Positions 25,269 through 33,937 of a stretch of DNA of 64,000 bases are shown in pieces. Source of the stretch: Psychromonas ossibalaenae ATCC BAA-1528 (GTDB lineage: Bacteria; Pseudomonadota; Gammaproteobacteria; Enterobacterales; Psychromonadaceae); assembly GCF_000381745.1 (NCBI RefSeq), contig NZ_KB906976.1, forward strand, positions 56,565 through 120,564, written 5' to 3'. Both the position numbers and the translations under genes were made by a program. Below the pieces are notes generated by a model that was not told the DNA's origin, searched no databases, and saw only the letters and a program-made list of their open reading frames with translations. Position 1 is the stretch's first letter. Every line of letters begins with the position of its first letter.

Positions 25269-25428
25269 ATACCATTTCGCATAATTAAATGCTCTGAAAT
25301 TACGATGGGATAATTAATGATAGTAAGGCTTTTGATTGAGCAATAGATTGGCTATTGGGATGGAAAACAACGAAGCTATCATTAATTTTAATTAGTAAGA
25401 CAGATCAGATGTTTATACGGATTGGTAT
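25269..25428. repeat. MITE-like element, family A, copy 1 (160 bp)
   Basis: The ends ATACCATTTCGCATAA and TTATACGGATTGGTAT are imperfect terminal inverted repeats. The body is close to an inverted copy at 31364-31522. No coding capacity. Confidence 0.75.
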
Positions 25429-25489
25429 CACATCGGTTATTTGCACATTAAACCGTCGAGTGCTCAATACTTGGAATTAATTCTTTGCA

Positions 25490-25615
25490 ATACCATTCCG
25501 CCTAATTAACTGCTCTGTTTTTATATTTGCAAGTACGTTTTTAACCACGTAATACAGTGGGCGAGGCTGAAGCCTCACTTTCTAAAATAGAGCACAATAT
25601 TAAGCGGATTGGTAT
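25490..25615. repeat. MITE-like element, family A ends, different core (126 bp)
   Basis: Long terminal inverted repeats of about 27 bp (ATACCATTCCGCCTAATT... and ...TTAAGCGGATTGGTAT) match family A ends, but the internal sequence differs and contains a small GAGGCTGAAGCCTC hairpin. Confidence 0.65.
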
Positions 25616-25634
25616 AAAGCGCGTTAATCAACTG

Positions 25635-25732
25635 TGGTCGGTGATAAAGGATTCGAACCTGACAAACACGCCATCAGGTCCAACTCCTTATAAAACGATT
25701 GGAGGTGCGCTGCCAAACTACGCTAACCACAA
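25635..25732 (-). pseudogene. Degenerate tRNA-Pro-like unit (a)
   Basis: On the minus strand the acceptor, D-arm and T-arm resemble the intact tRNA-Pro genes nearby, including the 3' TTCGAATCCTTTATCACCGA and CCA, but the anticodon region is replaced by a longer segment (CTCCAATCGTTTTATAAGGAG) [20 nt quoted in part: CTCCAATCGTTTTATAAGGA]. It lies downstream of the operon terminator. Confidence 0.65.
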
Positions 25733-25739
25733 TCTCTAG

Positions 25740-25773
25740 ACGAAAAAAAACCGCTACAAGAGCGGTTTCTTTA
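25740..25773 (-). terminator. Terminator of the tRNA operon
   Basis: On the minus strand AAACCGCT, a 5-nt loop and AGCGGTTT followed by a long T-run, immediately after the last intact tRNA-Pro. Confidence 0.88.
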
Positions 25774-25776
25774 ATG

Positions 25777-25853
25777 TGGTCGGTGATAAAGGATTCGAAC
25801 CTTTGACCCCCTGGTCCCAAACCAGGTGCGCTACCAAGCTGCGCTAATCACCG
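25777..25853 (-). tRNA. tRNA-Pro(UGG)
   Basis: A 77-nt cloverleaf with encoded CCA: acceptor CGGTGAT/ATCACCG, anticodon stem CCTGG/CCAGG with loop TTTGGGA (anticodon TGG) and T-arm GGTTCGAATCC. It is the last gene of the operon, corresponding to proM in the order known from enteric bacteria. Confidence 0.95.
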
Positions 25854-25954
25854 AATATTTTTAGGGTTTAAGTTGTTATACCTTTTGGGGGTTCCCCCTG
25901 GTCCAACTCTTTGTAACCCATCGGAGGTGCGCTAAAAAGCTGCGCTAATCACCG
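25854..25954 (-). pseudogene. tRNA-Pro-derived unit (c), 101 bp
   Basis: The 5' half of tRNA-Pro (CGGTGATTAGCGCAGC) is kept, the anticodon region is replaced by a GATGGGTTACAAAGAGTTGG segment, and the T-arm is replaced by a GGGGGAACCCCC hairpin. Directly upstream of intact tRNA-Pro. Same unit as those at 26593 and 26695. Confidence 0.7.
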
Positions 25955-25982
25955 AGATATTACTTTAAATATTTAGTTTAAA

Positions 25983-26066
25983 TGGTGCGAAAAAGAGACT
26001 TTAACTATCACATTTTGCGCTTACTTTGAGGAACAGCTGAACCTAAATCCGATTTCCTCATTACCA
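25983..26066 (-). pseudogene. Degenerate tRNA-Leu remnant
   Basis: The 3' part (TGGTGCGAAAAAGAGACTTT on the plus strand) and the GAACCTAAATC anticodon-side segment match the intact tRNA-Leu just upstream at 26080-26164, but the stems are broken. Confidence 0.6.
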
Positions 26067-26079
26067 CTCTTTGTTTAAA

Positions 26080-26164
26080 TGGTGCGGAAAGAGAGACTTG
26101 AACTCTCACACCTTGCGATACTAGAACCTAAATCTAGCGCGTCTACCAATTCCGCCACTTCCGC
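26080..26164 (-). tRNA. tRNA-Leu(UAG)
   Basis: An 85-nt class II tRNA with long variable arm and encoded CCA. It starts GCGGAAGTGGCGGAATTGG; the anticodon loop ATTTAGG gives anticodon TAG. Confidence 0.95.
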
Positions 26165-26201
26165 AACTATTTAAACTTTACTACTTATTACATTTTAAAG
26201 A

Positions 26202-26278
26202 TGGGGCGAATGACGGGGATTGAACCCGCGACAACCGGAATCACAATCCGGGGCTCTACCAACTGAGCTACATCCGCC
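26202..26278 (-). tRNA. tRNA-His(GUG)
   Basis: A 77-nt tRNA including the extra G at position -1 and CCA. The anticodon loop TTGTGAT gives GTG, and the discriminator is C as usual for tRNA-His. Confidence 0.95.
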
Positions 26279-26294
26279 GCTAAACTTTTAAATA

Positions 26295-26371
26295 TGGTGA
26301 CCCCTATAGGATTTGAACCTATGGCCTACGGCTTAGAAGGCCGTTGCTCTATCCAGCTGAGCTAAGGGGTC
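26295..26371 (-). tRNA. tRNA-Arg(UCU)
   Basis: A 77-nt tRNA with encoded CCA. Acceptor GACCCCT/AGGGGTC, anticodon stem ACGGC/GCCGT with loop CTTCTAA, anticodon TCT. Confidence 0.94.
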
Positions 26372-26417
26372 TTAACTTTTCTAACACAAAACACGTTTAT
26401 AACATGCTTAATAAAAG

Positions 26418-26500
26418 TGGTCGGTGATAAAGGATTCGAACCTAAGAACGGCCCCTCTAGTCCAACTATCTATAAGCTTCGCGACGATGCGCTACCAAGC
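26418..26500 (-). pseudogene. Degenerate tRNA-Pro-like unit (g)
   Basis: On the minus strand the 3' part (GGTTCGAATCCTTTATCACCGACCA, here quoted as TTCGAATCCTTTATCACC) is intact, but the anticodon region is altered and the acceptor 5' strand is missing. It lies between tRNA-Pro and tRNA-Arg. Confidence 0.6.
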
Positions 26501-26515
26501 ATATAGATTTCAATT

Positions 26516-26592
26516 TGGTCGGTGATAAAGGATTCGAACCTTTGACCCCCTGGTCCCAAACCAGGTGCGCTACCAAGCTGCGCTAATCACCG
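26516..26592 (-). tRNA. tRNA-Pro(UGG), second copy
   Basis: The 77-nt sequence is identical by eye to the copy at 25777-25853 and includes CCA. It is the first intact tRNA of the operon in transcription order. Confidence 0.95.
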
Positions 26593-26694
26593 AAATTTTT
26601 TAGGATTTAAATTATTATACCTTCCGGGGTTATCCCCCTGGTCCAACTCTTTGTAATCCATCGGAGGTGCACTAAAAAGCTGCGCTAATCACCG
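26593..26694 (-). pseudogene. tRNA-Pro-derived unit (i), 102 bp
   Basis: Same architecture as unit c: tRNA-Pro 5' half, replaced anticodon segment, GGGGGATAACCCC hairpin in place of the T-arm and a shared AT-rich tail. Directly upstream of the second tRNA-Pro. Confidence 0.7.
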
Positions 26695-26794
26695 AAAATT
26701 TTTAGGGTTTAAATTGTTATTCCTTCCAGGGCAACCCCTGGTCCAACTCTTTGTTACCCATCGGAGGTGCGCTACTAAACTACGCTAATCACCG
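26695..26794 (-). pseudogene. tRNA-Pro-derived unit (j), 100 bp
   Basis: Tandem neighbour of unit i with the same layout; the terminal hairpin is CCAGGGG/CCCTGG. It would be the first element of the tRNA operon transcript. Confidence 0.7.
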
Positions 26795-26831
26795 AAAAGT
26801 TGTTAAGGGCAATGCCTTGTCAACGAGGCGA

Positions 26832-26860
26832 ATATTACTGAGTTGTGATCTGATCGTCAA
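26832..26860 (-). promoter_or_regulatory. Promoter of the tRNA operon
   Basis: On the minus strand TTGACG (26860-26855), 17 bp, TAATAT (26837-26832), then a GC-rich discriminator CGCCTCG as in stable RNA promoters. Confidence 0.72.
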
Positions 26861-27017
26861 ATATTTTTTTCATTAATCGTGTTGTATGCTGAATTATTAA
26901 ACGCATTGCTGATTTTAACTTCGAAGTCCAATAATTATCAGCTAAAAAATGTTCAGTTTGTAACTTTAGTTATTCCTTTGCACTGAAAACAACATTTCAG
27001 AATGATACAACAGGAAC

Positions 27018-27047
27018 AAAAAAGCCGTCAAAAATCAACGGCTTTTA
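27018..27047 (-). terminator. Terminator of gsk
   Basis: AAAGCCGT and ACGGCTTT with a 9-nt loop and T-runs on both strands, 23 bp after the gsk stop. Confidence 0.82.
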
Positions 27048-27069
27048 TAATATTAATAATAAACAGAAG

Positions 27070-28374
27070 TTATCTTTCCCAGTATGCTTCTTCTAAGCTG
27101 TCTTCACGCTCAGGCAGACCGCGGGATAATCGCGGACTATGCTGTGCAAGTACTTCATAAGCAACACGGTTTGCATATTTACATATCTGCGAAAACGATG
27201 AATAACATAAACCGTCATTTTTATGCTTACTTGAACCCGGCACATTTTCTCTATGGAAAGTATTGGATGACAGATCATGCAGCAGAGCCGATAAAGCACC
27301 ATCACCAGCACCGTTAGTATTACGAATTTTTTCAGGTCCGCCCATGTAAGGAGAAATATGCGCATAGACTTTAAGCGGTGTATCACAGTCGGCTTTTAAT
27401 TTAGGACGAGAGAACTCATAGCGGTTAAACTCCGGAATCGCGCCAGGCAGCAGTGTATGAGATGTTTCCCGCTTTTGTGACTCTTCAGTGTAACCCGCTG
27501 TATATAGACCTAAAGGCCCTGCAGTAGTCAATACCATATCACATAGTTCAAGAGCCGCTTCACTGGCTGATAAAGGATCTTTAAAACCAGTTAGAGCTTC
27601 GCCTTCATCCTCATTCATTGCCAGAATAGTAATATTATCTTTAATGAAATTCTGCCACCAGACAGGATCTTCTTCAATTAAGAAACGTGTACCTAAAGTT
27701 AGTACCACAGGCACTTCTGCTTGTTTTGCATATTCGATTGCTTTAAGGGCGGCTTCTGTCATTGGATCACCGTCGCTTGCACGCATTAAATAAGCAGTAA
27801 TGATCAGCGCAGAGGCCCCCTGAACAATCTCTTTATCAATGTACTCAGGACTTAATTTATCCATTGATCCTTTACTAATCGCAAAAGTACGTTCACCACA
27901 TTCAGAAACCAGGGTAAAACAGCGACCGATTGCACCGTCAACCGGCTGTAGATAATTAAGATCTACTTTTGAAGAAGTATTACAAAGGTAACGGTAAGCA
28001 TAGCTGCCGACATCAACATTGTTGCTCATTACACCAAACAGTACAGATCTGTCATCGGCTAGAATAGAGTAGTTATGGACAGTATTACCAATGGTGCCGC
28101 CGGCAAACTCGTCACTAACCAGCTTCTGGTCTTTTAATTCAGAATAGAGGGCATGTGCCGTGTCGTCATCGATAAGTGTCGAATTACCTTTTGGAAGCTG
28201 GTAACGCACAAGCAGTTCATCCGCGACTTTTGCTTCAATATCAACCAGAGTCTGATCAATACCAGTTATATAAGTTGCAGTGCGCTGCGGCTGCGGGATA
28301 AATTGAGCCAATAATGGGTCACGATTTTTTACGGGGAAATAATGTTTTGACTTTCGCTGACCTGGAAACTTCAT
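27070..28374 (-). CDS. gsk: Inosine-guanosine kinase
   Basis: A 434-residue PfkB-family kinase. The N-terminus MKFPGQRKSKHYFPVKNRDPL is the characteristic start of Gsk; DEFAGGTIGNTVHNYSILADD binds the nucleoside and NTNGAGDGALSALLHD near residue 355 is the PfkB ATP/anion-hole motif with the catalytic Asp. It phosphorylates guanosine and inosine to GMP and IMP in purine salvage. Length agrees with E. coli Gsk. It is monocistronic with a clear terminator. Confidence 0.95.
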   Translation of the reverse strand: MKFPGQRKSKHYFPVKNRDPLLAQFIPQPQRTATYITGIDQTLVDIEAKVADELLVRYQLPKGNSTLIDDDTAHALYSELKDQKLVSDEFAGGTIGNTVHNYSILADDRSVLFGVMSNNVDVGSYAYRYLCNTSSKVDLNYLQPVDGAIGRCFTLVSECGERTFAISKGSMDKLSPEYIDKEIVQGASALIITAYLMRASDGDPMTEAALKAIEYAKQAEVPVVLTLGTRFLIEEDPVWWQNFIKDNITILAMNEDEGEALTGFKDPLSASEAALELCDMVLTTAGPLGLYTAGYTEESQKRETSHTLLPGAIPEFNRYEFSRPKLKADCDTPLKVYAHISPYMGGPEKIRNTNGAGDGALSALLHDLSSNTFHRENVPGSSKHKNDGLCYSSFSQICKYANRVAYEVLAQHSPRLSRGLPEREDSLEEAYWER

Positions 28375-28600
28375 GTTCTATTCTCGATGTAGGCAACAAC
28401 GGATAGACAGCTTAGGTGCTATCCGTCTTAAAGGATAATGACCGTGTTATCAGCGGATATTTTACAGGCTAATAAAAGCGGTGACAGATCCTAGCACAAA
28501 CCCTATCATAAAAAACAGCGAAAAGAACAAAGTTTGATTTAATGCAAGAATGGCTTAGAAGCCATTCTATACAGCAGTATGCAGCGACTTCAGCGAAGAA

Positions 28601-29425
28601 CTAGTCTTCTGAAGCTGCTTTAAAACGCATAATTACCTGACTTTGGGCATCAACTAAAGATAATATTTTTCCGTTAATCTCATATAATTCTGTGTCAGCT
28701 AATGTCTTTAAAAATGGAATTTCAGTTTTATCCATATCCGGACAGGCCATCATGGTGGACATAAAAGGTGAAAAGGTTATCTGATTACCGTTCAGCTGAT
28801 AACCGCCGGAGAAACCATTACAGCCAGAAAAACCCTGCGCCATCTGCTCTTCACTGCTGAAGGTCATATTGATATCTTTGGCATTTTCTTTAGTCACTAC
28901 AGGGCTGCCGTTAAGCTCGATCAGCTTCCAGTAGGTATTCTCAAAACCGGCATCTGTATTAACCATAGCTGCTTTTCTGTCCATAGAGACCTTAGAAAGC
29001 ATCATGTTCACTGCTTTGTTATCCTGCTCGGCAAACGCCGGTGTGCTGGTCGTATTGATAAATAATAACTGCCCGTTTACTTCGATACGCGCCTGTAAAA
29101 CATAAGTCCCCTGCTCCGTAAGCACAGACGGGTCATAGTTTAAATCAACGTTCCAGGGAGGTGTATTTGTCAATGTAAGGGTTTTAGAAGCGATAGTTTG
29201 TGACGGAGCATCGGCCAGCGCAACATCCGCTAAAACTAAAGTCAGCTGTGCATTATCAGGTAATAACATACGCTCGCGATACCAGATTTCTGCACTGACT
29301 AAAGCCTGCTCTGAACTTACTGCGGCAGCCTGCATTTCCGGTGATTGATTTTTTTGCTCAAGCTGAGCACAGCCTAACAGCACCATTGAACTAAGTAATA
29401 CGGCCGGCAGTTTGCAATTAAACAT
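28601..29425 (-). CDS. Lipoprotein with YbaY and META domains (HslJ-like)
   Basis: The start at 29425 follows AGAGGA and gives the lipoprotein signal MFNCKLPAVLLSSMVLLGCAQ with lipobox LLGC; an in-frame ATG at 29440 lies before the ribosome binding site. The protein has 274 residues. Residues about 45-150 resemble the YbaY/YscW-type beta-sandwich (AQLTLVLADVALADAP, then TYVLQARIEVNGQLLF). The C-terminal part is a META domain (NTYWKLIELNGSPV, GFSGCNGFSGGYQLNGNQITFSPFMSTMMACPD) as in HslJ. It is likely an outer-membrane lipoprotein facing the periplasm; its role is unknown though such proteins respond to stress. Confidence 0.83.
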   Translation of the reverse strand: MFNCKLPAVLLSSMVLLGCAQLEQKNQSPEMQAAAVSSEQALVSAEIWYRERMLLPDNAQLTLVLADVALADAPSQTIASKTLTLTNTPPWNVDLNYDPSVLTEQGTYVLQARIEVNGQLLFINTTSTPAFAEQDNKAVNMMLSKVSMDRKAAMVNTDAGFENTYWKLIELNGSPVVTKENAKDINMTFSSEEQMAQGFSGCNGFSGGYQLNGNQITFSPFMSTMMACPDMDKTEIPFLKTLADTELYEINGKILSLVDAQSQVIMRFKAASED

Positions 29426-29606
29426 ATTTATTCCTCTCATTGTTAATATAAAAATTTATAATAAAAGAGTCTGTTTAACAACAAACAAAAATTTCCATTT
29501 TTCTTTTATCGACAACTATTACAGCAGTCAAAATCACAGAAAAGAATACTCTTTGATATCTGTTTTTACTGAAATTATTATCAGCAGTCATCCTACCTTA
29601 ATTAAA

Positions 29607-29918
29607 TTAAAAGTGCACCGCCAGCCAGATAGTTTCAATCTCCGGATCTGTCCAGCTTACTTTATGCTTCTGCTGCGCTTTTATCTCCAGGTAATCACCC
29701 GCTTTTAAATTAACCGCCGGTCGATCGACAAAGCTTATTTCGGCAGCGCCCTGTACAACCATTACCCATTCATTGGTGTTCTGCTCATACCAGCCGGACT
29801 CGGGGGAAGTGTGCCCTTTGGAAATAATACGTTCAATTTTTACATTTTTACTGTCAACCAGATTTTCAAACACCTCGCAGCTAAAATCTGCTGGGAGTTT
29901 TTCAAATAGATTACCCAT
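29607..29918 (-). CDS. Cupin-domain protein
   Basis: From the ATG at 29918, which follows GGAG at 10 nt, the protein has 103 residues; the upstream in-frame TTG overlaps the ribosome binding site. It is one small cupin: GHTSPESGWYEQNTNEWVMVVQGAAEI carries the first motif and LKAGDYLEIKAQQKHKVSWT the second. The first motif lacks the usual HxH pair, but His in the second is kept. Substrate and metal are unknown. It lies 80 bp downstream of a DAACS transporter gene on the same strand and might be co-transcribed. Confidence 0.75.
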   Translation of the reverse strand: MGNLFEKLPADFSCEVFENLVDSKNVKIERIISKGHTSPESGWYEQNTNEWVMVVQGAAEISFVDRPAVNLKAGDYLEIKAQQKHKVSWTDPEIETIWLAVHF

Positions 29919-30008
29919 ATTAATCAATCTCCAAGTAGTTTAAGCGCCTGTAAACCTTCACATGTTCAGGTTTACGGCAGGTAGGCAAAGAAGCTCCCTA
30001 CCCTAAGA

Positions 30009-31196
30009 TTAAGCCGCCTCTTTCTGCATCTGCAATTCTTCGTCCACTATTTCTTCCTCGTCGGCAACCGTGTTAATCAGCAGAGCAATCACGCCGTCAC
30101 CCGTCACATTACAGGCAGTACCAAAACTATCTTGAGCTAAGTGGAGAACTATCTGCAGCGCAATCATTTCTTCCGTAAAACCAAGCATTGAGCCAAGCAG
30201 GCCGACAGACGCCATAACCGCACCGCCCGGCGCACCTGGGGCCGCAACCATAGTAATACCTAACATAGCTAGAAACGGCAGCGCTTCGAACAGAGTAGGT
30301 ATAGGCCCTGCTCCAGTCATAATAATGACAGCAGCGGCAACACTGGCGACACTGATCACCGAACCTGACATATGGATATTAGCACACAAGGGCACGACAA
30401 AATTAGCAATTGAACTTGATACACCGTTACGTTTAGTCTGCTGCAGAGTGATAGGAACGGTCGCGGCGGATGACATAGTACCAACAGCGGTAAAGTAAGC
30501 CGGTAACATGGTACGCAGCAGCTTTAACGGAGACTGCCGTACAGCAATACCAGCTGTGACAAACTGCAGGGTCAACCAGAACCAGTGCATGGCAATCACA
30601 GCAATTAACACTAGGCTAAAGGTCTGCAGGGTGGCAAATACAGTGCCTTTTACCGTCATGTCCGCAAAGACGCCGGCAATATAGAAAGGCAGCGACGGAA
30701 TAATTACTTTATTTAAAAACAGCTCAATGATATCGCGCCCCTGATCACTTACTTTTTTCAGATGATCCGCTCCCGTACTTGAGATGCCTAAACCAAAAAT
30801 GAAAGCAATAGTTAATGCCGTCATTATGTTCATTACCGGCGGGATCTGCAGAGTTAAAAATGGAGTGAGAGCCGTTTGAGCCTCGGGAAGTTGACCTGTA
30901 CCATCGAGTAAAACCGGGAACAGAGTACTTGCGACAAAGAACGCAAAAATACCGGCCCCAAGCGTCGACATATAAGATAAAGTAATGGTTTTTCCGAGTA
31001 ATTTACCTGAGTTTTTCGGCAGGCTTGCTATACCGCTGGTAACATAAAAAAGGATTAACAGCGGGATGATAAATTTAATTAACTGACTAACAAAAAACTG
31101 TACCGTGATTAGACCTTGAATAAGCACATCCGGCGCAAACATGCCCATCAATATGCCTATTAATATTCCACACAATAGTTTAAGTATTAAATTCAT
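30009..31196 (-). CDS. Dicarboxylate/amino acid:cation symporter (DAACS family)
   Basis: A 395-residue membrane protein with eight predicted helices and two re-entrant loops. Serine-rich loop TMSSAATVPITLQQTKRNGVSSSIANFVVPLCANIHMSGS and the later APGAPGGAVMASVGLLGSML plus DSFGTACNVTGDGVIALL are the substrate- and Na+-binding motifs of GltP/SstT-type carriers. It takes up an acidic or small neutral amino acid or a dicarboxylate. It ends in an acidic tail (EEEIVDEELQMQKEAA). The gene lies upstream of the cupin gene. Confidence 0.88.
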   Translation of the reverse strand: MNLILKLLCGILIGILMGMFAPDVLIQGLITVQFFVSQLIKFIIPLLILFYVTSGIASLPKNSGKLLGKTITLSYMSTLGAGIFAFFVASTLFPVLLDGTGQLPEAQTALTPFLTLQIPPVMNIMTALTIAFIFGLGISSTGADHLKKVSDQGRDIIELFLNKVIIPSLPFYIAGVFADMTVKGTVFATLQTFSLVLIAVIAMHWFWLTLQFVTAGIAVRQSPLKLLRTMLPAYFTAVGTMSSAATVPITLQQTKRNGVSSSIANFVVPLCANIHMSGSVISVASVAAAVIIMTGAGPIPTLFEALPFLAMLGITMVAAPGAPGGAVMASVGLLGSMLGFTEEMIALQIVLHLAQDSFGTACNVTGDGVIALLINTVADEEEIVDEELQMQKEAA

Positions 31197-31363
31197 TTTT
31201 TTTCCGTTCAGTTAGCAGGATAAGGACTTCTTATCCTAATTCGTTAATTTATTGCCGGTAAAAAGTCTGCAGTTTATTTTGACTGTTGCTTGTTGCAGAC
31301 CTATTGAAAAATAGCTGTGTCTTGATAATGCCATGTTAGTGATAATAATATTGCAGATAACTA

Positions 31364-31522
31364 ATACCAATCCGCATAAATATCTGCTCAGTCTTACTGG
31401 TTAAAATTAACGACAGCTTCGTTGTTTTCAATCCCAATAGCCAGCTATTGCTCAATCAAACGCCTTACTATCATTAATTATCCCTTCGTAATTTCAGACC
31501 ATTTAATTATGCGGAATAGTAT
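31364..31522. repeat. MITE-like element, family A, copy 3 (159 bp, inverted relative to copy 1)
   Basis: Ends ATACCAATCCGCATAAA and TTATGCGGAATAGTAT. Its reverse complement matches 25269-25428 along the whole length with scattered differences. It fills most of the gap between the symporter and the M50 gene. Confidence 0.8.
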
Positions 31523-31531
31523 AAAAATCAG

Positions 31532-32659
31532 TTACGAACCTAAAATCTGCAGAGGTAGAGACAGCAGCTGATCACCCGAGCCTGCAAAATAGAAGATAAC
31601 AGCAATCAGTCCGCCGACAGTTAACAGATACCAGACGCTAGAAAACACCTGCCCGTAACGGTCCAGTGGCAGCAGGTGACTCTGATGTCGAGTACGCCAC
31701 TCAAATAGTATTTCCAGACTACCGATCAGCAGTAAAAAACCCAACAGCGCAAGCCCCAGGCTGTAACTGATAAATACGCCGATCCCCGCACCGGCAATAC
31801 AGGCAATAAGTCCGACTTTACTGTTCATGGAAAAACTAATGCTTTTAAGCACATGGCCGCCGTCCAGCGGTAAAATCGGCAGCAGGTTAAATAAATTCAA
31901 CAGGGCATTAAAGGCGGCCAGTCCGGCAAAGAAGATATTTCCCGTTAACCAGTAAACTAAAATACAAGCAAGCGACAGAATTAGACCAAAGGTCGGCCCC
32001 ATAATCGAAATAACCACATCCTGCCAGCGGGTATTTATTTTTTCATCACTAACCGCCAGCCCGCCGACAAACGGGATCAAATAAATACCTTTGGTTTTCA
32101 TTCCAAAATGTTTCATGGCGCGAATATGCCCGTATTCATGAAAGACCAGACAGGCTAATAGTGACAGCGCAAACTGCAGCGAAAAAAACCAGCTGTAGGC
32201 GGCTAAACTGGCGCCTGCTAATACGACTTTAATAATCTTGGCACTTTTCAGCAGTTTAAATCCCAGAGATGCCAGCCCCATTAGACTAAATTTCTTTTCT
32301 ACTTTTACGGCTTTAACCGGTACCTGCTGCTCAATGTCTTTACTGTTACGTGTGCCTTCGGCGGCAAGGCTGCCGTCGACAACAAACTGATACTTAATTT
32401 CAAAGGGCTGCCAGGTTAAATCCACTTCCAAACTGCATTTTATAATATGCACCGACGGCTGTCCGTCTTCACTATCGACTTGTACTGTAGTCTGCACTTG
32501 ACGGCTAAGCTCAAAGTGATGAGTCGATTTCGACTCGCGGTTCTCTGTTGCTGTCAGCTGCGAGACAATATGTTCACCCCAGTACAGCTGCTGCCAGCCC
32601 GCAAGCGAGCCCTCTAATCTTAATGTCTGTCCGAGATGTTCAAATTGCAGTAGTTCCAC
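31532..32659 (-). CDS. M50-family membrane metallopeptidase (site-2-protease-like)
   Basis: A 375-residue protein. The first 120 residues are soluble and beta-rich; then come about six membrane helices. The zinc motif HEYGH is at residues 174-178 in a helix, and NLLPILPLDGGHVL further on gives the third ligand Asp of M50 enzymes. Such enzymes cut membrane-embedded substrates. There is no PDZ domain as in RseP; it belongs to the compact, spore-type-like branch. It stands alone, 10 bp after a MITE-like repeat and behind a terminator. Confidence 0.82.
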   Translation of the reverse strand: MELLQFEHLGQTLRLEGSLAGWQQLYWGEHIVSQLTATENRESKSTHHFELSRQVQTTVQVDSEDGQPSVHIIKCSLEVDLTWQPFEIKYQFVVDGSLAAEGTRNSKDIEQQVPVKAVKVEKKFSLMGLASLGFKLLKSAKIIKVVLAGASLAAYSWFFSLQFALSLLACLVFHEYGHIRAMKHFGMKTKGIYLIPFVGGLAVSDEKINTRWQDVVISIMGPTFGLILSLACILVYWLTGNIFFAGLAAFNALLNLFNLLPILPLDGGHVLKSISFSMNSKVGLIACIAGAGIGVFISYSLGLALLGFLLLIGSLEILFEWRTRHQSHLLPLDRYGQVFSSVWYLLTVGGLIAVIFYFAGSGDQLLSLPLQILGS

Positions 32660-32748
32660 GTAGGTAATTCCATAGGTAATATTTTGCCGTGATTATGCCC
32701 TCAATAGAGGACAAGGAAAAGTCTTAATTTCATCGAAGTTATCGGCAC

Positions 32749-32777
32749 AAAAAAAGTCGTTTAAAAACGACTTTTTT
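32749..32777. terminator. Terminator after transaldolase
   Basis: AAAAAGTCGT and ACGACTTTTT with a 6-nt loop; T-runs on both strands. It lies 31 bp after the tal stop. Confidence 0.87.
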
Positions 32778-32807
32778 ACTTTAACGGAGCAGATGAGCAA
32801 AGCTTTA

Positions 32808-33755
32808 TTAGAGCATTTTTTCTATTTTACTTTCAAGCTTGCCCTGATCAACAGCGAAATTCCGGATACCTTCGGCTAATTTATCCACCGCCATCGCATC
32901 CTGATTATGCATCCATAAAAACTGTGCATGGCTTATTTTTTCCGGCCGAGGACGCACAGTAACATCGGCAGATAATTTCTGCTCCACCGCACCGTCCATC
33001 TCACTTAGTTCCTGCAGCAGCTGCGGACTGATAGTCAACCGGTCACAGCCGGCTAGTTCTAAAATTTCCCCGGTATTACGGAAACTTGCGCCCATCACAA
33101 TCGTATCGTAGCCATATTGTTTGTAATAATCGTAAATCGCTTTTACCGAAATAACACCAGGATCATCGCATGCTTTAAAATCAGTGCCCTGTTTAGCTTT
33201 ATACCAGTCCATAATACGTCCGACAAAAGGAGAAATCAGAGTAACATTAGCTTCTGCACAGGCGCGCGCCTGAGCAAATGAAAATAACAGCGTCAAGTTA
33301 CAGCTGATGCCCTCTTTTTCTAAGATCTCCGCAGCCTTGATACCTTGCCAGGTAGAAGCAAGTTTGATCAGAATACGCTCATTTGTTATGCCCGCATCGT
33401 TATACATTTTAACCAGCTGGCGCGCTTTATTTAGACTTGCCTGCGTATCATAAGAAAGGCGTGCATCCACTTCTGTTGAGATGCGCCCCGGCACCACCTG
33501 GAGAATTTCCTTACCTATATTAACCGCCAGCATATCGCAGGTATCTGCTGTCTGCTGCTTTTTATCATTACTTTGTGTTTTTGCATAAGCGATGGAAGCC
33601 TCAATCAGGCTTTTATACTCAGGCAGCTGCGAGGCTTTTAAAATCAAAGAGGGATTGGTGGTAGCATCCTGAGGCTGGTATTTAATAATCGCTTGTACTT
33701 CACCGGTATCGGCAACTATAGTGGTAAATTCATTGAGCTGCTGCAGTTTATTCAT
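32808..33755 (-). CDS. tal: Transaldolase
   Basis: A 315-residue TalB-type protein: [19 protein letters not shown] at the start, [16 protein letters not shown], the Schiff-base lysine in [14 protein letters not shown] near residue 132 and [17 protein letters not shown]. It exchanges dihydroxyacetone units between sedoheptulose-7-phosphate and glyceraldehyde-3-phosphate in the non-oxidative pentose phosphate pathway. It follows the PTS EIIC gene and is probably the last gene of that operon, which suggests that the imported sugar enters as a pentose or pentitol phosphate. Confidence 0.93.
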   Translation of the reverse strand: MNKLQQLNEFTTIVADTGEVQAIIKYQPQDATTNPSLILKASQLPEYKSLIEASIAYAKTQSNDKKQQTADTCDMLAVNIGKEILQVVPGRISTEVDARLSYDTQASLNKARQLVKMYNDAGITNERILIKLASTWQGIKAAEILEKEGISCNLTLLFSFAQARACAEANVTLISPFVGRIMDWYKAKQGTDFKACDDPGVISVKAIYDYYKQYGYDTIVMGASFRNTGEILELAGCDRLTISPQLLQELSEMDGAVEQKLSADVTVRPRPEKISHAQFLWMHNQDAMAVDKLAEGIRNFAVDQGKLESKIEKML

Positions 33756-33937
33756 ATCTGTCTCTACTTAATTTAGCTGGATCTGATATTTCTATTTTGC
33801 TGCGTTTACAAGTGATCAATAGAACTCTTATAAACAGTTGAGTCCAAATAGTGTAATCAGAAGGAAAGGATGGAATGTAAGCCTGTTTACTGCTTAGCTG
33901 TAAACAGGCTTAATAGCGCTGAGTGGGTACGGCTTAC

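Noticed and set aside
25557..25739. A 60-codon plus-strand frame
   Set aside because: It runs antisense through a degenerate tRNA unit and a repeat element and is not protein-like.
25260..26830. CRISPR array
   Set aside because: The repeats are tRNA-derived or palindromic elements of 100-160 bp without regular unique spacers.
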